This document shows, piece after piece, positions 5,642 to 13,597 of a stretch of DNA of 43,110 nucleotides. This DNA comes from Herbiconiux sp. GTDB lineage: Bacteria > Actinomycetota > Actinomycetes > Actinomycetales > Microbacteriaceae. The stretch's first letter is position 1. Each line of letters opens with the position of its first letter. The stretch is from contig NZ_JAHFUY010000037.1 of NCBI RefSeq assembly GCF_023264895.1, forward strand, positions 1 to 43,110. The letters run 5' to 3'. The notes beneath the pieces were generated by a model. That model made no database searches and was not told where the DNA came from. It was given only the letters and a program-made list of their open reading frames with translations. The translations under genes were made by a program, and so were the position numbers.

Positions 5642-7651
5642 ATGCGGTTGTCGACCATCGAGTTCAACGGCTACAAGCGCCTCGATCAGGCCTCGTGCAA
5701 CGTCGACGGTCACACGATCGCGTTCATCGGCCCCAATGAGTCCGGCAAGAGCAGCGTCCTCCAAGGATTGGCGTGGCTGACGGACGACGATCGCGATGAT
5801 CCTGCGCTGTCTCTGCGTGAGCAGAATCGCCGGACGCGGCCAGACTCGGGCGCCCTCGTCGTGCGCGCACTCTACAGGCTCGACCCTGACGACCTCGAAG
5901 CTCTACGCAGCCTCAACATCGACCCCAGTGGACCGATAGATGCCAAGACGGTAACCCAGTTCCGGTTCTCCCGACGCAAGGATGGCGGGCACGTCACTGG
6001 ACTCTCCACGACAGTTGGCCGGAACCGCCTCCCGTTCGCGAACGCCTTCGACGCCTTGTCAAAGGTCGAGCTCGCGCGCGCTGACTCCGTTGCCCTGCTT
6101 GACGAACACGATGTAGACGACCTCGAAGCTGTCGTCCGTGAAGCCCAAGCGGCTGTCGATCCGGATGACTCGGACTGGAATATGGAACGGGTTGCTCGCG
6201 GCCAAGAGGCGCTCACCCGCCTTCAGGCGGTGATCGACCAGATCAGCCAGATCGATGTGCGTTCGGCAAAGCTCACAAAGATTCGCCGGAACGCGGAGAA
6301 GGCCATCCCGCTCCTCCAAGCGGCCGCTGAGGCAGGTGAACTTGCCGATCCGGTCGACAGCATGCGAGGTCTACTCGCCACGAGGGTCCCGAAGTTCGTT
6401 CTGTTCAGTGACGACGACCGTGACCTGGCTGAGTCATACAACCTGAGTGACGAAGCGGTGCGTTCACAACCACCAGCCCCGCTTCGGAACCTTCTGACCG
6501 TCGCAGGCACTACCGCCGAGGAAGTATGGAGCGCCATAGCCAGCGGCGATCCTGCGACGATGCGGACGCTGGGACGCCGCATGAACGAGATACTGAGTTC
6601 ACGTCTCGAACCGATGTGGACTCAGTCGAAGCTGACGATTGAACTCGCACTGAACCAAGGTGGGATTCTCGAAGTCAACATCCACGAGCTGGACAGCCCG
6701 GACTTCACCGTGACTCCGATCGCCGAACGAAGTGACGGGTTGCGCACGTTCCTTGGCCTTGTGTGCTTCCTGATCGCCGCCGACCTGGAGATCCCTCCCG
6801 TCCTCATGATCGATGAGGCCGAACGCAACCTCCACTACGATGCCCAGGCCGACCTCGTGCGCGTGCTGACGCGAGAACTGCAAGTCCACAAGGTCATCTA
6901 CACGACGCATTCTCCCGGCTGCCTGCCACTCGACCTCGGAACCGGCATCAGGGTGGTGGCGCGCCGGCCCGACGACCTAGCCATCAGCACTCTTGAGAAC
7001 AACTTCTGGACGAAAGAGGAGCCCGGCTTCTCCCACCTGCTGTTCGCGATGGGCGCCGAAGCCGCTGCGTTCTCGGCGTTCCGGCGAGCCGTGCTGGCGG
7101 AGGGAGTAAGCGAGATGATCCTGCTCCCTACACTGCTCAGGAACGCCACAGACGGATCGCAACTGGACTTCCAGGTAGCGTTCGGGCTCTCGAATCTCTC
7201 AGCCCCACGGGCAATCAGCTCCGTAGCGCTCATCACCACGTTCCTCGTGGACGGAGATAAGTCGGGCAACGACAAGAAGAAGCAGCTCGTCGCAGCCGGA
7301 GTGCCCAAGGGTCACGTCTTCCAACTGCCGAAAGGAAAAGCGATCGAAGACCTCGTGGATCGTGCGACGTATCTGCACACAGTCAACGAGTTCCTGGCCG
7401 AGCAGGACAAGAGCATCCCCTCGGGTGCACTGGCGAACAACACGACAATCGCAAAGGCCGTGGATGACTACGCGAAGACTCACCTCTCCATGCCGGGCGG
7501 CGTCAGCCACAAGATCATCGCCACCCGCCTTGCGCTTCTCGGTGAACATTTACCCCTCAACGCGGTCGGTCGACGATTCCTCTCCGACCTGAGACCGAAA
7601 CTCGAAGACGCCTTTAAGCAGGCGTACGTGCTCACGCAGGAGAACGACTGA
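5642..7651 (+). CDS. OLD-family ATPase with C-terminal TOPRIM nuclease domain
   Basis: A 669-aa SMC-like ABC ATPase fused to a TOPRIM nuclease, the architecture of the P2 OLD family of anti-phage proteins. Walker A is GPNESGKSS (30-38, Lys36). Walker B is LMIDEAE (Asp391, Glu392), followed by the TTHSP H-loop region. A helical, probably coiled-coil stretch lies between (about 150-260). The TOPRIM metal ligands are visible: Glu487 and Glu491 in LAEGVSE and the DxD pair Asp537/Asp539 in FLVDGDKSG, then a conserved KGKAIEDL. No UvrD helicase follows (unlike Gabija) and no HNH gene or reverse transcriptase is present, so it is best seen as a stand-alone class 1 OLD. ATG 5642 has AGAGGAG eight bases upstream. 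GC is lower than in the core genes. Confidence 0.87.
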   Translation: MRLSTIEFNGYKRLDQASCNVDGHTIAFIGPNESGKSSVLQGLAWLTDDDRDDPALSLREQNRRTRPDSGALVVRALYRLDPDDLEALRSLNIDPSGPIDAKTVTQFRFSRRKDGGHVTGLSTTVGRNRLPFANAFDALSKVELARADSVALLDEHDVDDLEAVVREAQAAVDPDDSDWNMERVARGQEALTRLQAVIDQISQIDVRSAKLTKIRRNAEKAIPLLQAAAEAGELADPVDSMRGLLATRVPKFVLFSDDDRDLAESYNLSDEAVRSQPPAPLRNLLTVAGTTAEEVWSAIASGDPATMRTLGRRMNEILSSRLEPMWTQSKLTIELALNQGGILEVNIHELDSPDFTVTPIAERSDGLRTFLGLVCFLIAADLEIPPVLMIDEAERNLHYDAQADLVRVLTRELQVHKVIYTTHSPGCLPLDLGTGIRVVARRPDDLAISTLENNFWTKEEPGFSHLLFAMGAEAAAFSAFRRAVLAEGVSEMILLPTLLRNATDGSQLDFQVAFGLSNLSAPRAISSVALITTFLVDGDKSGNDKKKQLVAAGVPKGHVFQLPKGKAIEDLVDRATYLHTVNEFLAEQDKSIPSGALANNTTIAKAVDDYAKTHLSMPGGVSHKIIATRLALLGEHLPLNAVGRRFLSDLRPKLEDAFKQAYVLTQEND

Positions 7652-7660
7652 AGAGGCGCA

Positions 7661-7987
7661 TCACACCGTCGCTCGAACACGACGGCCGCTCGGACGGATC
7701 GCGACTCCCTGGGCCTCAAGCGCACGACGCACCGCCTGCTGGCTGACCCCGAACCGCAACCCCACCTCCAACAGCGTCAGGCCTCCGTCGTATAGCTCGA
7801 CCGCTTCGGCGAGGTGACACTCATCAAGGCCGCGCCGGCGGATCGGGACCGACCGGCGGAGCAGGTGCGCCGCCGCGGTGCGGCGATGAATGCTGAACCG
7901 CTCGCCCAACTCCACGAGTGTTGCGCCCGCCTCGTACAGGGCCACCAGCTTGTCCACCTGCGCTGGGCTCAGAAAGGTTTGAGTCAT
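7661..7987 (-). CDS. small protein made of two duplicated helix-turn-helix units
   Basis: The open frame extends to 8137, but the ATG at 7987 (MTQTFLSPAQVDKLVALYEA) gives a compact 108-aa protein. It consists of two similar units: ALYEAGATLVELGERFSIHR (about residues 16-35) and ELYDGGLTLLEVGLRFGVSQ (about 64-83). Each is followed by an R-rich recognition-type helix and a 'VPIRR'/'VAIRP' end. This is the resolvase/transposase-type HTH without a catalytic domain. Such solo HTH proteins are common near ends of actinobacterial islands; it might regulate or accompany an integrase that is not in this window. No clear ribosome site precedes the ATG. Convergent with the OLD gene, nine bases apart. 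Confidence 0.6.
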   Translation of the reverse strand: MTQTFLSPAQVDKLVALYEAGATLVELGERFSIHRRTAAAHLLRRSVPIRRRGLDECHLAEAVELYDGGLTLLEVGLRFGVSQQAVRRALEAQGVAIRPSGRRVRATV

Positions 7988-8140
7988 CCCAACCGCTCGC
8001 ACCATCCGGCCCCGCGAGTCCACCACAGACGGCTCCAACGGCCTCCGATCCCGTCGGTAGACCCCGCGCGACCTGCGAGAAGCCACCGTTTTCAAGGCCG
8101 GGCAGGGGTTCTCGAACTCTCTACGGAGGTCCACCACACA
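7988..8140. other. island-to-core junction, no gene seen
   Basis: This stretch has no supportable gene. Around 8101-8136 it carries GGGGTTCTCGAAC and ends TCCACCA, which superficially resembles the T-arm and CCA end of a tRNA or tmRNA, as would be left at an island attachment site, but neither arm pairs properly. The downstream terminator would suit a small RNA gene end. It is the likely right boundary of the low-GC defence island. Confidence 0.35.
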
Positions 8141-8164
8141 GAAGGCCGCCTCCGGGCGGCCTTC
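8141..8164 (+). terminator. strong intrinsic-type hairpin at the island/core boundary
   Basis: GAAGGCCGCC (8141-8150), loop TCCG, GGCGGCCTTC (8155-8164): a perfect 10-bp stem with a tetraloop, followed by GTCGTTT. It would insulate the LacI gene from the defence island. Just after it a 17-base unit (GATNGTGCTCGTCCGGG) occurs twice in tandem at about 8176-8208. Confidence 0.7.
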
Positions 8165-8261
8165 GTCGTTTCCGGGATAGTGCTCGTCCGGGATCGTGCT
8201 CGTCCGGGCTCAGGCCTATCCGAGCTCCATGCTCGTCGCGGCATGCTGGTAGCGTCGCAGC

Positions 8262-9287
8262 GTGAACCGCTCCAGGCCGACCACCCTCGAAGACGTCGCG
8301 CGGGTCGCCGGCGTCTCGCGGGCCACGGTCTCGTTCGCCCTCACCGGCACGGGCCGGCTGTCGGATGAGACGCGCGAGCGGGTGCGCCGCATCGCGGCCG
8401 AGCTCGACTACGCGGTGAACATCGGCGCCCGCAACCTCCGCCGGGCCAAGGCCGGCGCCATCGGCATCTACCTGCCCGAGAGCACCAACGGGCTGGCCTA
8501 CTACATGAACTTCCTCTTCGGCGTGGTCGAGGTGGCGGCCGCGAGCTCGCTCTCGGTCACGATCGTGCCGGGCGGTCGTGCCCGCGACGCCGGCCGGGCC
8601 CACGTCGACGGCTTCATCCTCATCGACCCGCCGGACGACGACGACTCCGTCCGCAGCATCCTGGCGAGCCGGATGCCTGTGGTGAGCGGCGAGATCACGC
8701 CCGCCGGCGCGGACCGGCCGTGGGGAACGGTGTACTCCGACCACGCCTCGGGCATGCGCGCGATCCTCGACCACCTGCTCGAGCGGGGAGCGCGGCGTCC
8801 GGCCCTCCTGGCGCCGCCCACGACCACGGCGTGGGCCCGGGAGGTGCGCGCCTCCTACCTCGCCTGGTGCGCCGAGCAGGCGATCCAGCCGCTCGTGGAG
8901 GAGTCCACCCGTCGCGCGACCCCCGACGACGTGCGCCGCATCACGACGGGGCTCCTCAGTGCGAGCGCTACTCCGGATGCCATCATCTCGGCCCCCGACG
9001 GATCGGCGGTCGGCGCGGTGTCGGCGGTCAGGGCCCTCGGGCTCTCGGTGGGCGACGACGTGCTCGTCACGGCCTACGCCGACAGCCTCGCCATGGAGAT
9101 GTGCGACCCGCCCGTGACCGCGATCGACCTGCACGCCCGCGACTTCGGCGTGCGCTGCGCCGCCCTGCTGCTGCAGGCCCTCGGCGACCCCGGCCCGGCC
9201 GCCGAGGAGGTGCAGGAGGCGTTCACGATCGATCTGCGGGCGCGGGCCTCGACCCTCGGTCGAGGCGCCGCTCCCGCGACCGTCTGA
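8262..9287 (+). CDS. LacI-family transcriptional regulator
   Basis: A 341-aa regulator with the classic N-terminal HTH (TTLEDVARVAGVSRATVSFA, residues 7-26), the hinge-like segment NIGARNLRRAKAGAIGIYLP at about 53-72, and a periplasmic-binding-protein-like effector domain ending in the usual AxxLLLQALGD. The start is GTG 8262; TAGCGT (8250-8255) lies exactly six bases upstream, so the mRNA is probably leaderless. It points toward, and is convergent with, the first flavin monooxygenase gene (22-bp gap). It is the only dedicated regulator at this end of the catabolic locus, so control of the monooxygenase and importer by a small-molecule effector is a reasonable inference. Confidence 0.85.
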   Translation: MNRSRPTTLEDVARVAGVSRATVSFALTGTGRLSDETRERVRRIAAELDYAVNIGARNLRRAKAGAIGIYLPESTNGLAYYMNFLFGVVEVAAASSLSVTIVPGGRARDAGRAHVDGFILIDPPDDDDSVRSILASRMPVVSGEITPAGADRPWGTVYSDHASGMRAILDHLLERGARRPALLAPPTTTAWAREVRASYLAWCAEQAIQPLVEESTRRATPDDVRRITTGLLSASATPDAIISAPDGSAVGAVSAVRALGLSVGDDVLVTAYADSLAMEMCDPPVTAIDLHARDFGVRCAALLLQALGDPGPAAEEVQEAFTIDLRARASTLGRGAAPATV

Positions 9288-9309
9288 CCAGCGACCGGCT
9301 GACCCGCGA

Positions 9310-10620
9310 TCAGAACTCGCGCAGGTTCTCCCGCAGGGTCTGCTTCGTGTAGCGCGGCCGGGTGAGCCCGAGCCGCTTCAGCTCGGGCACGAGGCCGTCG
9401 GTGATCTCGGCGAGGTTCTTGCGGTTGAGCGGGCCCGAGAGCAGGAACCCGTCTCCGCCCACCTCCTCCATGACCTCGCCCATCTTCGCGGCCACCGTGG
9501 CGGGGCTGCCGACGAGGTCGATCGTGGCCACCATGTTGTGCTCGATCACGAGCTCGCGCAGGGTCTTGCCTGCGGCATCCTTCTGGTAGCGCGCCATCGT
9601 GCTCTGCTGGGCGTTGACCTTGCCGTCGAGGTCGGGCATCGGCTGGTCGAGGTCGAAGGCGGCGAAGTCGATGCCGCTGAAGTACGACATCACCGAGAGG
9701 TGCTCCTCCACGTAGGCGTCGCTCCGCTTGGCGTCGGCGCGGGCCGCAGCGATGTCGCGGGCCACCTGATCGGTCTCGCCGATGACGGGATCGACCATGA
9801 ACAGGATCTTGCACTCGCCGGGCTCACGGCCGTACTTCTCCATCCGGCGGTGGATGTCCTCGCGGTAGGCCCTCATCGAGTCGAGGCCGTTGGGAACGCA
9901 GAAGATCACGTCGGCGAAGCGCGCGCCGAACTCGCGGCCGGCGGGGGAGCCGCCCGCCTGCGAGATGACGGGGCGGCCCTGAGGCCCCGGAGGCGTGTTG
10001 AGCGGGCCGCGGGAGGAGTAGAAGCGGCCCTCGAACTCGATCGGGTGCACCTTGGTGTAGTCGGCGAAGACGTGCTTCTCGGTGTCCATGATCACGGATC
10101 CGGGCTCCCACGAGTCCCAGAGCTGCGTCACGAGATCGGCCCACTCCTCGGCCATCTCGTAGCGCAGGTCGTGAGCGTGGTGGTTGTCGAAGCCGAAGTT
10201 CTGGGCCGCACGGTCGCTCGCCGAGGTCACGAGGTTGCCGCCCGCGTGGCCGCCGGAGAGCTGATCGAGGGTCGTGAGCATCCTGGCCGCCATGAAGGGC
10301 GGGTAGAACGAGGTCGAGATGGTGGGGATGTAGCCGAGGTCCTTCGTGACCTGGGAGAGGATCGCGACCATGGCCGTGGGGTCCGAGCGCGGGATCTCCT
10401 GGGCGAACTTCAGGTCGGCCTCCATGCTGCCGCCGAAGATGTCGGGCACCATCAGGCCGTCCTGGAACACCATGAAGTCGAAGGCGGCTCGCTCGAGGGC
10501 CCGCGCCGCGTCGGAGTAGAGCGCCGGTGAGTACCAGTCCTCGTTGTCGGTGCCGGCCCAGTCGCGGTTCCAGGACTGCACGCTGTAGCCGTTGCCGACG
10601 AACCAGCCGAGATGAAACAT
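9310..10620 (-). CDS. LLM-class flavin-dependent monooxygenase (NtaA/SnaA/DszA type), copy 1
   Basis: A 436-aa enzyme of the bacterial luciferase fold that would use reduced FMN and oxygen to cleave C-N or C-S bonds. The sequence has the family's features: N-terminal beta strand MFHLGWFVG, a long insertion, SHDLRYDM-like element (HAHDLRYEMAEEWADLV), RFYSSRGPLNTPPGPQGRPV and ISQAGGSPAGREFGARFAD. The C-terminal half carries VGSPATVAAKM and GFLLSGPLN. The frame is open upstream to 10827, but ATG 10620 with GGAG six bases upstream gives the conserved start. A TTGACA/CATCAT promoter lies ~40-70 bases upstream. It needs a separate flavin reductase, not found here. Divergent from the RidA-ABC operon. 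Confidence 0.87.
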   Translation of the reverse strand: MFHLGWFVGNGYSVQSWNRDWAGTDNEDWYSPALYSDAARALERAAFDFMVFQDGLMVPDIFGGSMEADLKFAQEIPRSDPTAMVAILSQVTKDLGYIPTISTSFYPPFMAARMLTTLDQLSGGHAGGNLVTSASDRAAQNFGFDNHHAHDLRYEMAEEWADLVTQLWDSWEPGSVIMDTEKHVFADYTKVHPIEFEGRFYSSRGPLNTPPGPQGRPVISQAGGSPAGREFGARFADVIFCVPNGLDSMRAYREDIHRRMEKYGREPGECKILFMVDPVIGETDQVARDIAAARADAKRSDAYVEEHLSVMSYFSGIDFAAFDLDQPMPDLDGKVNAQQSTMARYQKDAAGKTLRELVIEHNMVATIDLVGSPATVAAKMGEVMEEVGGDGFLLSGPLNRKNLAEITDGLVPELKRLGLTRPRYTKQTLRENLREF

Positions 10621-10948
10621 GGGTGTCTCCGTATCGCGTTGAGGGGGGATGCCCTCTGATGATGGGAAGCGCCGAGAAGCCCTGTCAAACCGATCGGATG
10701 CCATCCGGGATCTTTTTACACAGCGGCCACAAAGCCGAAACACGGGTCGAGCCAAGGAGTGCCCCCGACGGAGGTCGATTCGGCGCGGAATCCTGCGGGG
10801 AACGGCACCTCCGCCTCGATGCGACAACCGATTCCGCAGGTTACCTCATGTTTCCACCACGTAAATCCTCCGCCCGTCGGTTGCTTCGCCTGACCCCTGC
10901 TGTCACGATTTAGCAACCACCACCCCGCACCAGACCCGAGGAGCATCC
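10621..10948. promoter_or_regulatory. divergent control region between monooxygenase 1 and the RidA/ABC operon
   Basis: No gene is seen in these 328 bases. For the minus-strand monooxygenase there is TTGACA (10683-10688) and CATCAT (10659-10664), 18 bases apart. Just beyond that -35 are two palindromes suitable for regulators: CCGATCGG (10690-10697) and CGGATG-C-CATCCG (10695-10707), which overlap each other. For the rightward operon, an inverted repeat GGTTGC (10879-10884)/GCAACC (10913-10918) lies shortly before the RidA start. The LacI protein encoded next door is the obvious candidate to bind here; this is inference. Confidence 0.45.
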
Positions 10949-11440
10949 GTGTCGTTCGAATCCCGCGCCGCCGAACTCGGCCTCGCTGTTCCGGACTACT
11001 CGGCCGTGCCCTATCACGGCCTCTCGTACGGCTCGATGAAGGCCTTCCACAGGACCGGGAACCTGCTGTTCCTCTCCGGTCACGTCGAAGACGCCCCCGG
11101 CCACGAGGGCGCCGCGCTCCACGCGGGCCGCCTTGGCGCCGAGGTCACGGTCGACGAGGGCTACGAGGCCGCACGCCTCACCGCCCTCAACTGCCTCGCC
11201 ACCATCCGGCTGGCCCTCGGCAGCCTCGATCGGGTGAAGAGCCTCGTCGGTTCGCTGAACTACGTCGCCGTCGCACCCGGGTTCACCGATGTCCACCTCA
11301 TCTCCAGCGGTGCCACAGACCTCTTCCTCGAGCTCTTCGGGGAGGAGGCCGGCCTCGGCGGGCGCGCCACCATCGGCGTCGCGGCCCTCGCCGGCAACCA
11401 CTGCTTCGAGAACGTCCTCACTATAGAAACGGTTGATTGA
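10949..11440 (+). CDS. RidA/YjgF/YER057c family protein
   Basis: A 163-aa protein. RidA relatives hydrolyse reactive enamines/imines or act in degradation pathways (for example RutC next to the LLM enzyme RutA). Visible features are SGHVEDAPG in the first strand region, a helix with LTALNCLATIRLALGSLDRV, VAVAPGFTDV, and the C-terminal GGRATIGVAALAGNHCFEN, where the Arg corresponds to the substrate-carboxylate-binding arginine. It lacks the Pro normally before that Arg and is longer than RidA itself (~128 aa), so it belongs to one of the Rid-like subgroups. Start GTG 10949 with GAGGAG upstream. It is the first gene of the operon: the next start codon lies one base after its stop. Confidence 0.85.
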   Translation: MSFESRAAELGLAVPDYSAVPYHGLSYGSMKAFHRTGNLLFLSGHVEDAPGHEGAALHAGRLGAEVTVDEGYEAARLTALNCLATIRLALGSLDRVKSLVGSLNYVAVAPGFTDVHLISSGATDLFLELFGEEAGLGGRATIGVAALAGNHCFENVLTIETVD

Positions 11441-11441
11441 C

Positions 11442-12596
11442 ATGATCCGACGCACCACCACGGCGGCTTCCCTCGCCGCCGTCGCCGCGCTCTCGCTCAC
11501 GCTCGCGGCCTGCTCCAGCAGCGCGAGCTCCGACTCCGGATCCGGCGACGCGGAGGGCGAGATCGCCCTCGGCTACACGGCCACGCTCACCGGCGACTTC
11601 GCCAGCTACGGCCTCGAGATGCGCGAGGGCGTCGACCTCGCCGTGGAGGAGCTCAACGACGAGGGAGGCATCGACGGCCGCCAGGTGAAGATCGTCTCGG
11701 CCGACGACGAGGGATCGCCCGCCAACGGCCCCGTGGTCGCCCAGCAGTTCTGCGACGACACCGCCATCGCCGCGGTGCTCGGCTACAGCTTCTCGAGCGT
11801 CGCGCTCTCGGCCCTCCCCGTCTACGACAGCTGCGGTCTGCCGATCGTGGCCTCCGCCGTGACCTCGCCCGAGCTCACCGGTGCGAGCGACGTGTTCTTC
11901 CGCGACGTCTTCACCGACGCCTACCAGGGCGCCGAGATGGGGGCGCACGTCGCCGACGGCGGCGTGGAGAAGGTCGCCGTGCTCTACCAGCAGGACGACT
12001 ACGGCCAGGGCGTCTCCGAGGCCTTCAGCACCGCCTTCGAGGAGGCCGGCGGCGAGGTCACGAGCTCCCAGGCCTACCAGCTCGGTGCCGTCGACTTCGG
12101 CACGATCGTGAACACCGCGCTGGCCGACGAGCCGGATGCGATCTTCATCGGCGGCTTCTACACCGAGGCCGCCAAGATCGCGACGCAGCTGCGCACGAGC
12201 GGATCCGACCTGCCGATCTACGGCACCGACGGCGCCGTGAGCCCCGACCTCGTCTCGCTCGGCGGCGACGCCGTCGAGGGCATGACCGTCTACTCGGCCT
12301 TCTCGGCCGCGGCGGGCACCGACGCCTCCTCGGCGTTCATCGACGCCTTCACCGCGAAGTTCGACAAGGAGCCGAGCTCGTGGGCCGCGCTCGCCTACGA
12401 CGCCACCATGGTGGTCGCCGAGGCCATCACTGAGGCGGGTTCCACCGACCGCGCCGCCGTGGCCGAGGCCCTGGCCTCGATCGAGGGCTTCGGCGGGGTC
12501 ACGGGCGACATCACCTTCGACGACGGCGGCGACCGGCTCGGCGAGCTGATCTTCCTGCAGGTCGACGGCGGCGAGTTCGTGGCCGCGGCCGAGTAG
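11442..12596 (+). CDS. ABC transporter substrate-binding lipoprotein (LivJ/LivK type)
   Basis: A 384-aa lipoprotein with a basic n-region (MIRRTTT), hydrophobic stretch and lipobox LAAC (cleavage before Cys24), then a Ser/Gly/Asp linker. The mature part begins IALGYTATLTGDFASYGLEM, the start of type I periplasmic-binding proteins of the branched-chain amino acid/amide/urea group. The frame is open nine bases further to a TTG, but ATG 11442 gives the proper signal sequence. It delivers the substrate to the permeases encoded next. An 11-bp hairpin follows the stop codon, probably protecting the abundant upstream mRNA. Substrate cannot be inferred; the neighbours suggest an N- or S-containing organic compound rather than leucine. 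Confidence 0.9.
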   Translation: MIRRTTTAASLAAVAALSLTLAACSSSASSDSGSGDAEGEIALGYTATLTGDFASYGLEMREGVDLAVEELNDEGGIDGRQVKIVSADDEGSPANGPVVAQQFCDDTAIAAVLGYSFSSVALSALPVYDSCGLPIVASAVTSPELTGASDVFFRDVFTDAYQGAEMGAHVADGGVEKVAVLYQQDDYGQGVSEAFSTAFEEAGGEVTSSQAYQLGAVDFGTIVNTALADEPDAIFIGGFYTEAAKIATQLRTSGSDLPIYGTDGAVSPDLVSLGGDAVEGMTVYSAFSAAAGTDASSAFIDAFTAKFDKEPSSWAALAYDATMVVAEAITEAGSTDRAAVAEALASIEGFGGVTGDITFDDGGDRLGELIFLQVDGGEFVAAAE

Positions 12597-12622
12597 CAGC
12601 CACCGGACAGCAGCACCGGACA

Positions 12623-12652
12623 GCGGCCGGGTGCCCCCACACACCCGGCCGC
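12623..12652 (+). terminator. intercistronic hairpin between binding protein and permease genes
   Basis: GCGGCCGGGTG (12623-12633), loop CCCCCACA, CACCCGGCCGC (12642-12652): a perfect 11-bp stem with no following T-run. In ABC importer operons such stems act as partial terminators or 3'-end stabilisers that keep binding-protein mRNA above permease mRNA. Confidence 0.6.
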
Positions 12653-12686
12653 CCCCGTTCATCTCCACCCCGAGGAAAGCCTCCCC

Positions 12687-13595
12687 ATGACCCAGGTACT
12701 CATCAACGGCCTCGCCGTCGGAGGGATCTACGGCCTGCTGGCCGTCTCCTTCAGCGTCGTCTACGGCGTGCTCGGCATGGTCAACTTCGCGTTCGGCGAG
12801 GTCTTCATGTTCGGCGCGTTCGGTGCGCTCGTGGCCGCGGCCGCGAACACCCAGATCGCGGGCGCCGACTTCGCCGGCCCGGCGCTGCCGCAGTGGGCGG
12901 CCATCGGCGTCGGCCTCGTCGTAGGGGCGGTCGTGGGCCTCCTGGTGGAGCGGATCGCCTACAAGCCGCTCCGGAACGCCCCCATCCTCTCGATGCTCAT
13001 CACGGCGATCGCGGTGTCGATGCTGCTGCGGGCGGTGGGGACGTTCCTGTTCGGGGCGTCCCAGTCTCCCGTGCCCGCTCCGGACCTCGGCGAGGCGTTC
13101 GAGGTGCTCGGTGCCCGCATCCAGCCCATCGACATCGTGATCTTCTCGGTGGCGATCGTGGCGACGGGAGCCTTCTGGGCCCTCGTGAAGTTCACCCCGA
13201 TCGGCCGCGCCATCCGCGCCACCGCGCAGGATCGCGACGCGGCCAGGCTGATGGGCATCGGCGTCGACAAGGTCATCTCCACCACCTTCGTGCTCGGCTC
13301 GGTGATGGCAGCCCTCGCCGGCATCCTCTACTCCCAGAAGTACGGCTTCGCCGCCGCGGGCATGGGCTTCATCCCGGGGCTCAAGGCCCTCGTGGCCGCG
13401 GTGCTCGGCGGCATCGGCAGCATCCCGGGCGCCTTCGTGGGCGGTCTCGTGATCGGCCTCACCGAGGAGCTCGCCGCCGCCTACGTGCCCGAGGGCGCCG
13501 CCTACCGCGACGTGATCGCCTTCGGCGTGCTCGTGCTCATCCTGTGGCTCCGGCCCCAGGGCATCCTCGGCCGCCGCGAAGTGCAGAAGGTGTGA
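12687..13595 (+). CDS. livH: branched-chain-type ABC permease, LivH family
   Basis: A 302-aa integral membrane protein with about eight hydrophobic helices. It has the family start (INGLAVGGIYGLLAVSFSVV), the motif GMVNFAFGEVFMFGAF, and the cytoplasmic coupling region TPIGRAIRATAQDRDAARLMGI that contacts the ATPases. The end GVLVLILWLRPQGILGRRE is typical. ATG 12687 follows GAGGAAAG. The next gene starts two bases after its stop (TGA-CC-ATG), so they are co-translated. It forms the channel together with the LivM half of the fusion protein. Confidence 0.92.
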   Translation: MTQVLINGLAVGGIYGLLAVSFSVVYGVLGMVNFAFGEVFMFGAFGALVAAAANTQIAGADFAGPALPQWAAIGVGLVVGAVVGLLVERIAYKPLRNAPILSMLITAIAVSMLLRAVGTFLFGASQSPVPAPDLGEAFEVLGARIQPIDIVIFSVAIVATGAFWALVKFTPIGRAIRATAQDRDAARLMGIGVDKVISTTFVLGSVMAALAGILYSQKYGFAAAGMGFIPGLKALVAAVLGGIGSIPGAFVGGLVIGLTEELAAAYVPEGAAYRDVIAFGVLVLILWLRPQGILGRREVQKV

Positions 13596-13597
13596 CC

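Noticed and set aside
5642-7651. Gabija (GajA) or a retron/Septu-type ATPase
   Set aside because: No UvrD-like GajB follows, and no HNH gene, reverse transcriptase or msr-like RNA is visible; the architecture suits a stand-alone OLD protein.
8088-8138. tRNA/tmRNA-like 3' end (GGGGTTCTCGAAC ... TCCACCA) before a terminator
   Set aside because: The T-stem would contain a mismatch and a wobble, the acceptor strand has no partner upstream and no anticodon arm can be drawn. At best a remnant.
12893-13597. N-terminal extension of the LivM-LivG protein
   Set aside because: The extension is an out-of-frame reading of livH; ATG 13598 directly after the livH stop gives the conserved permease start.
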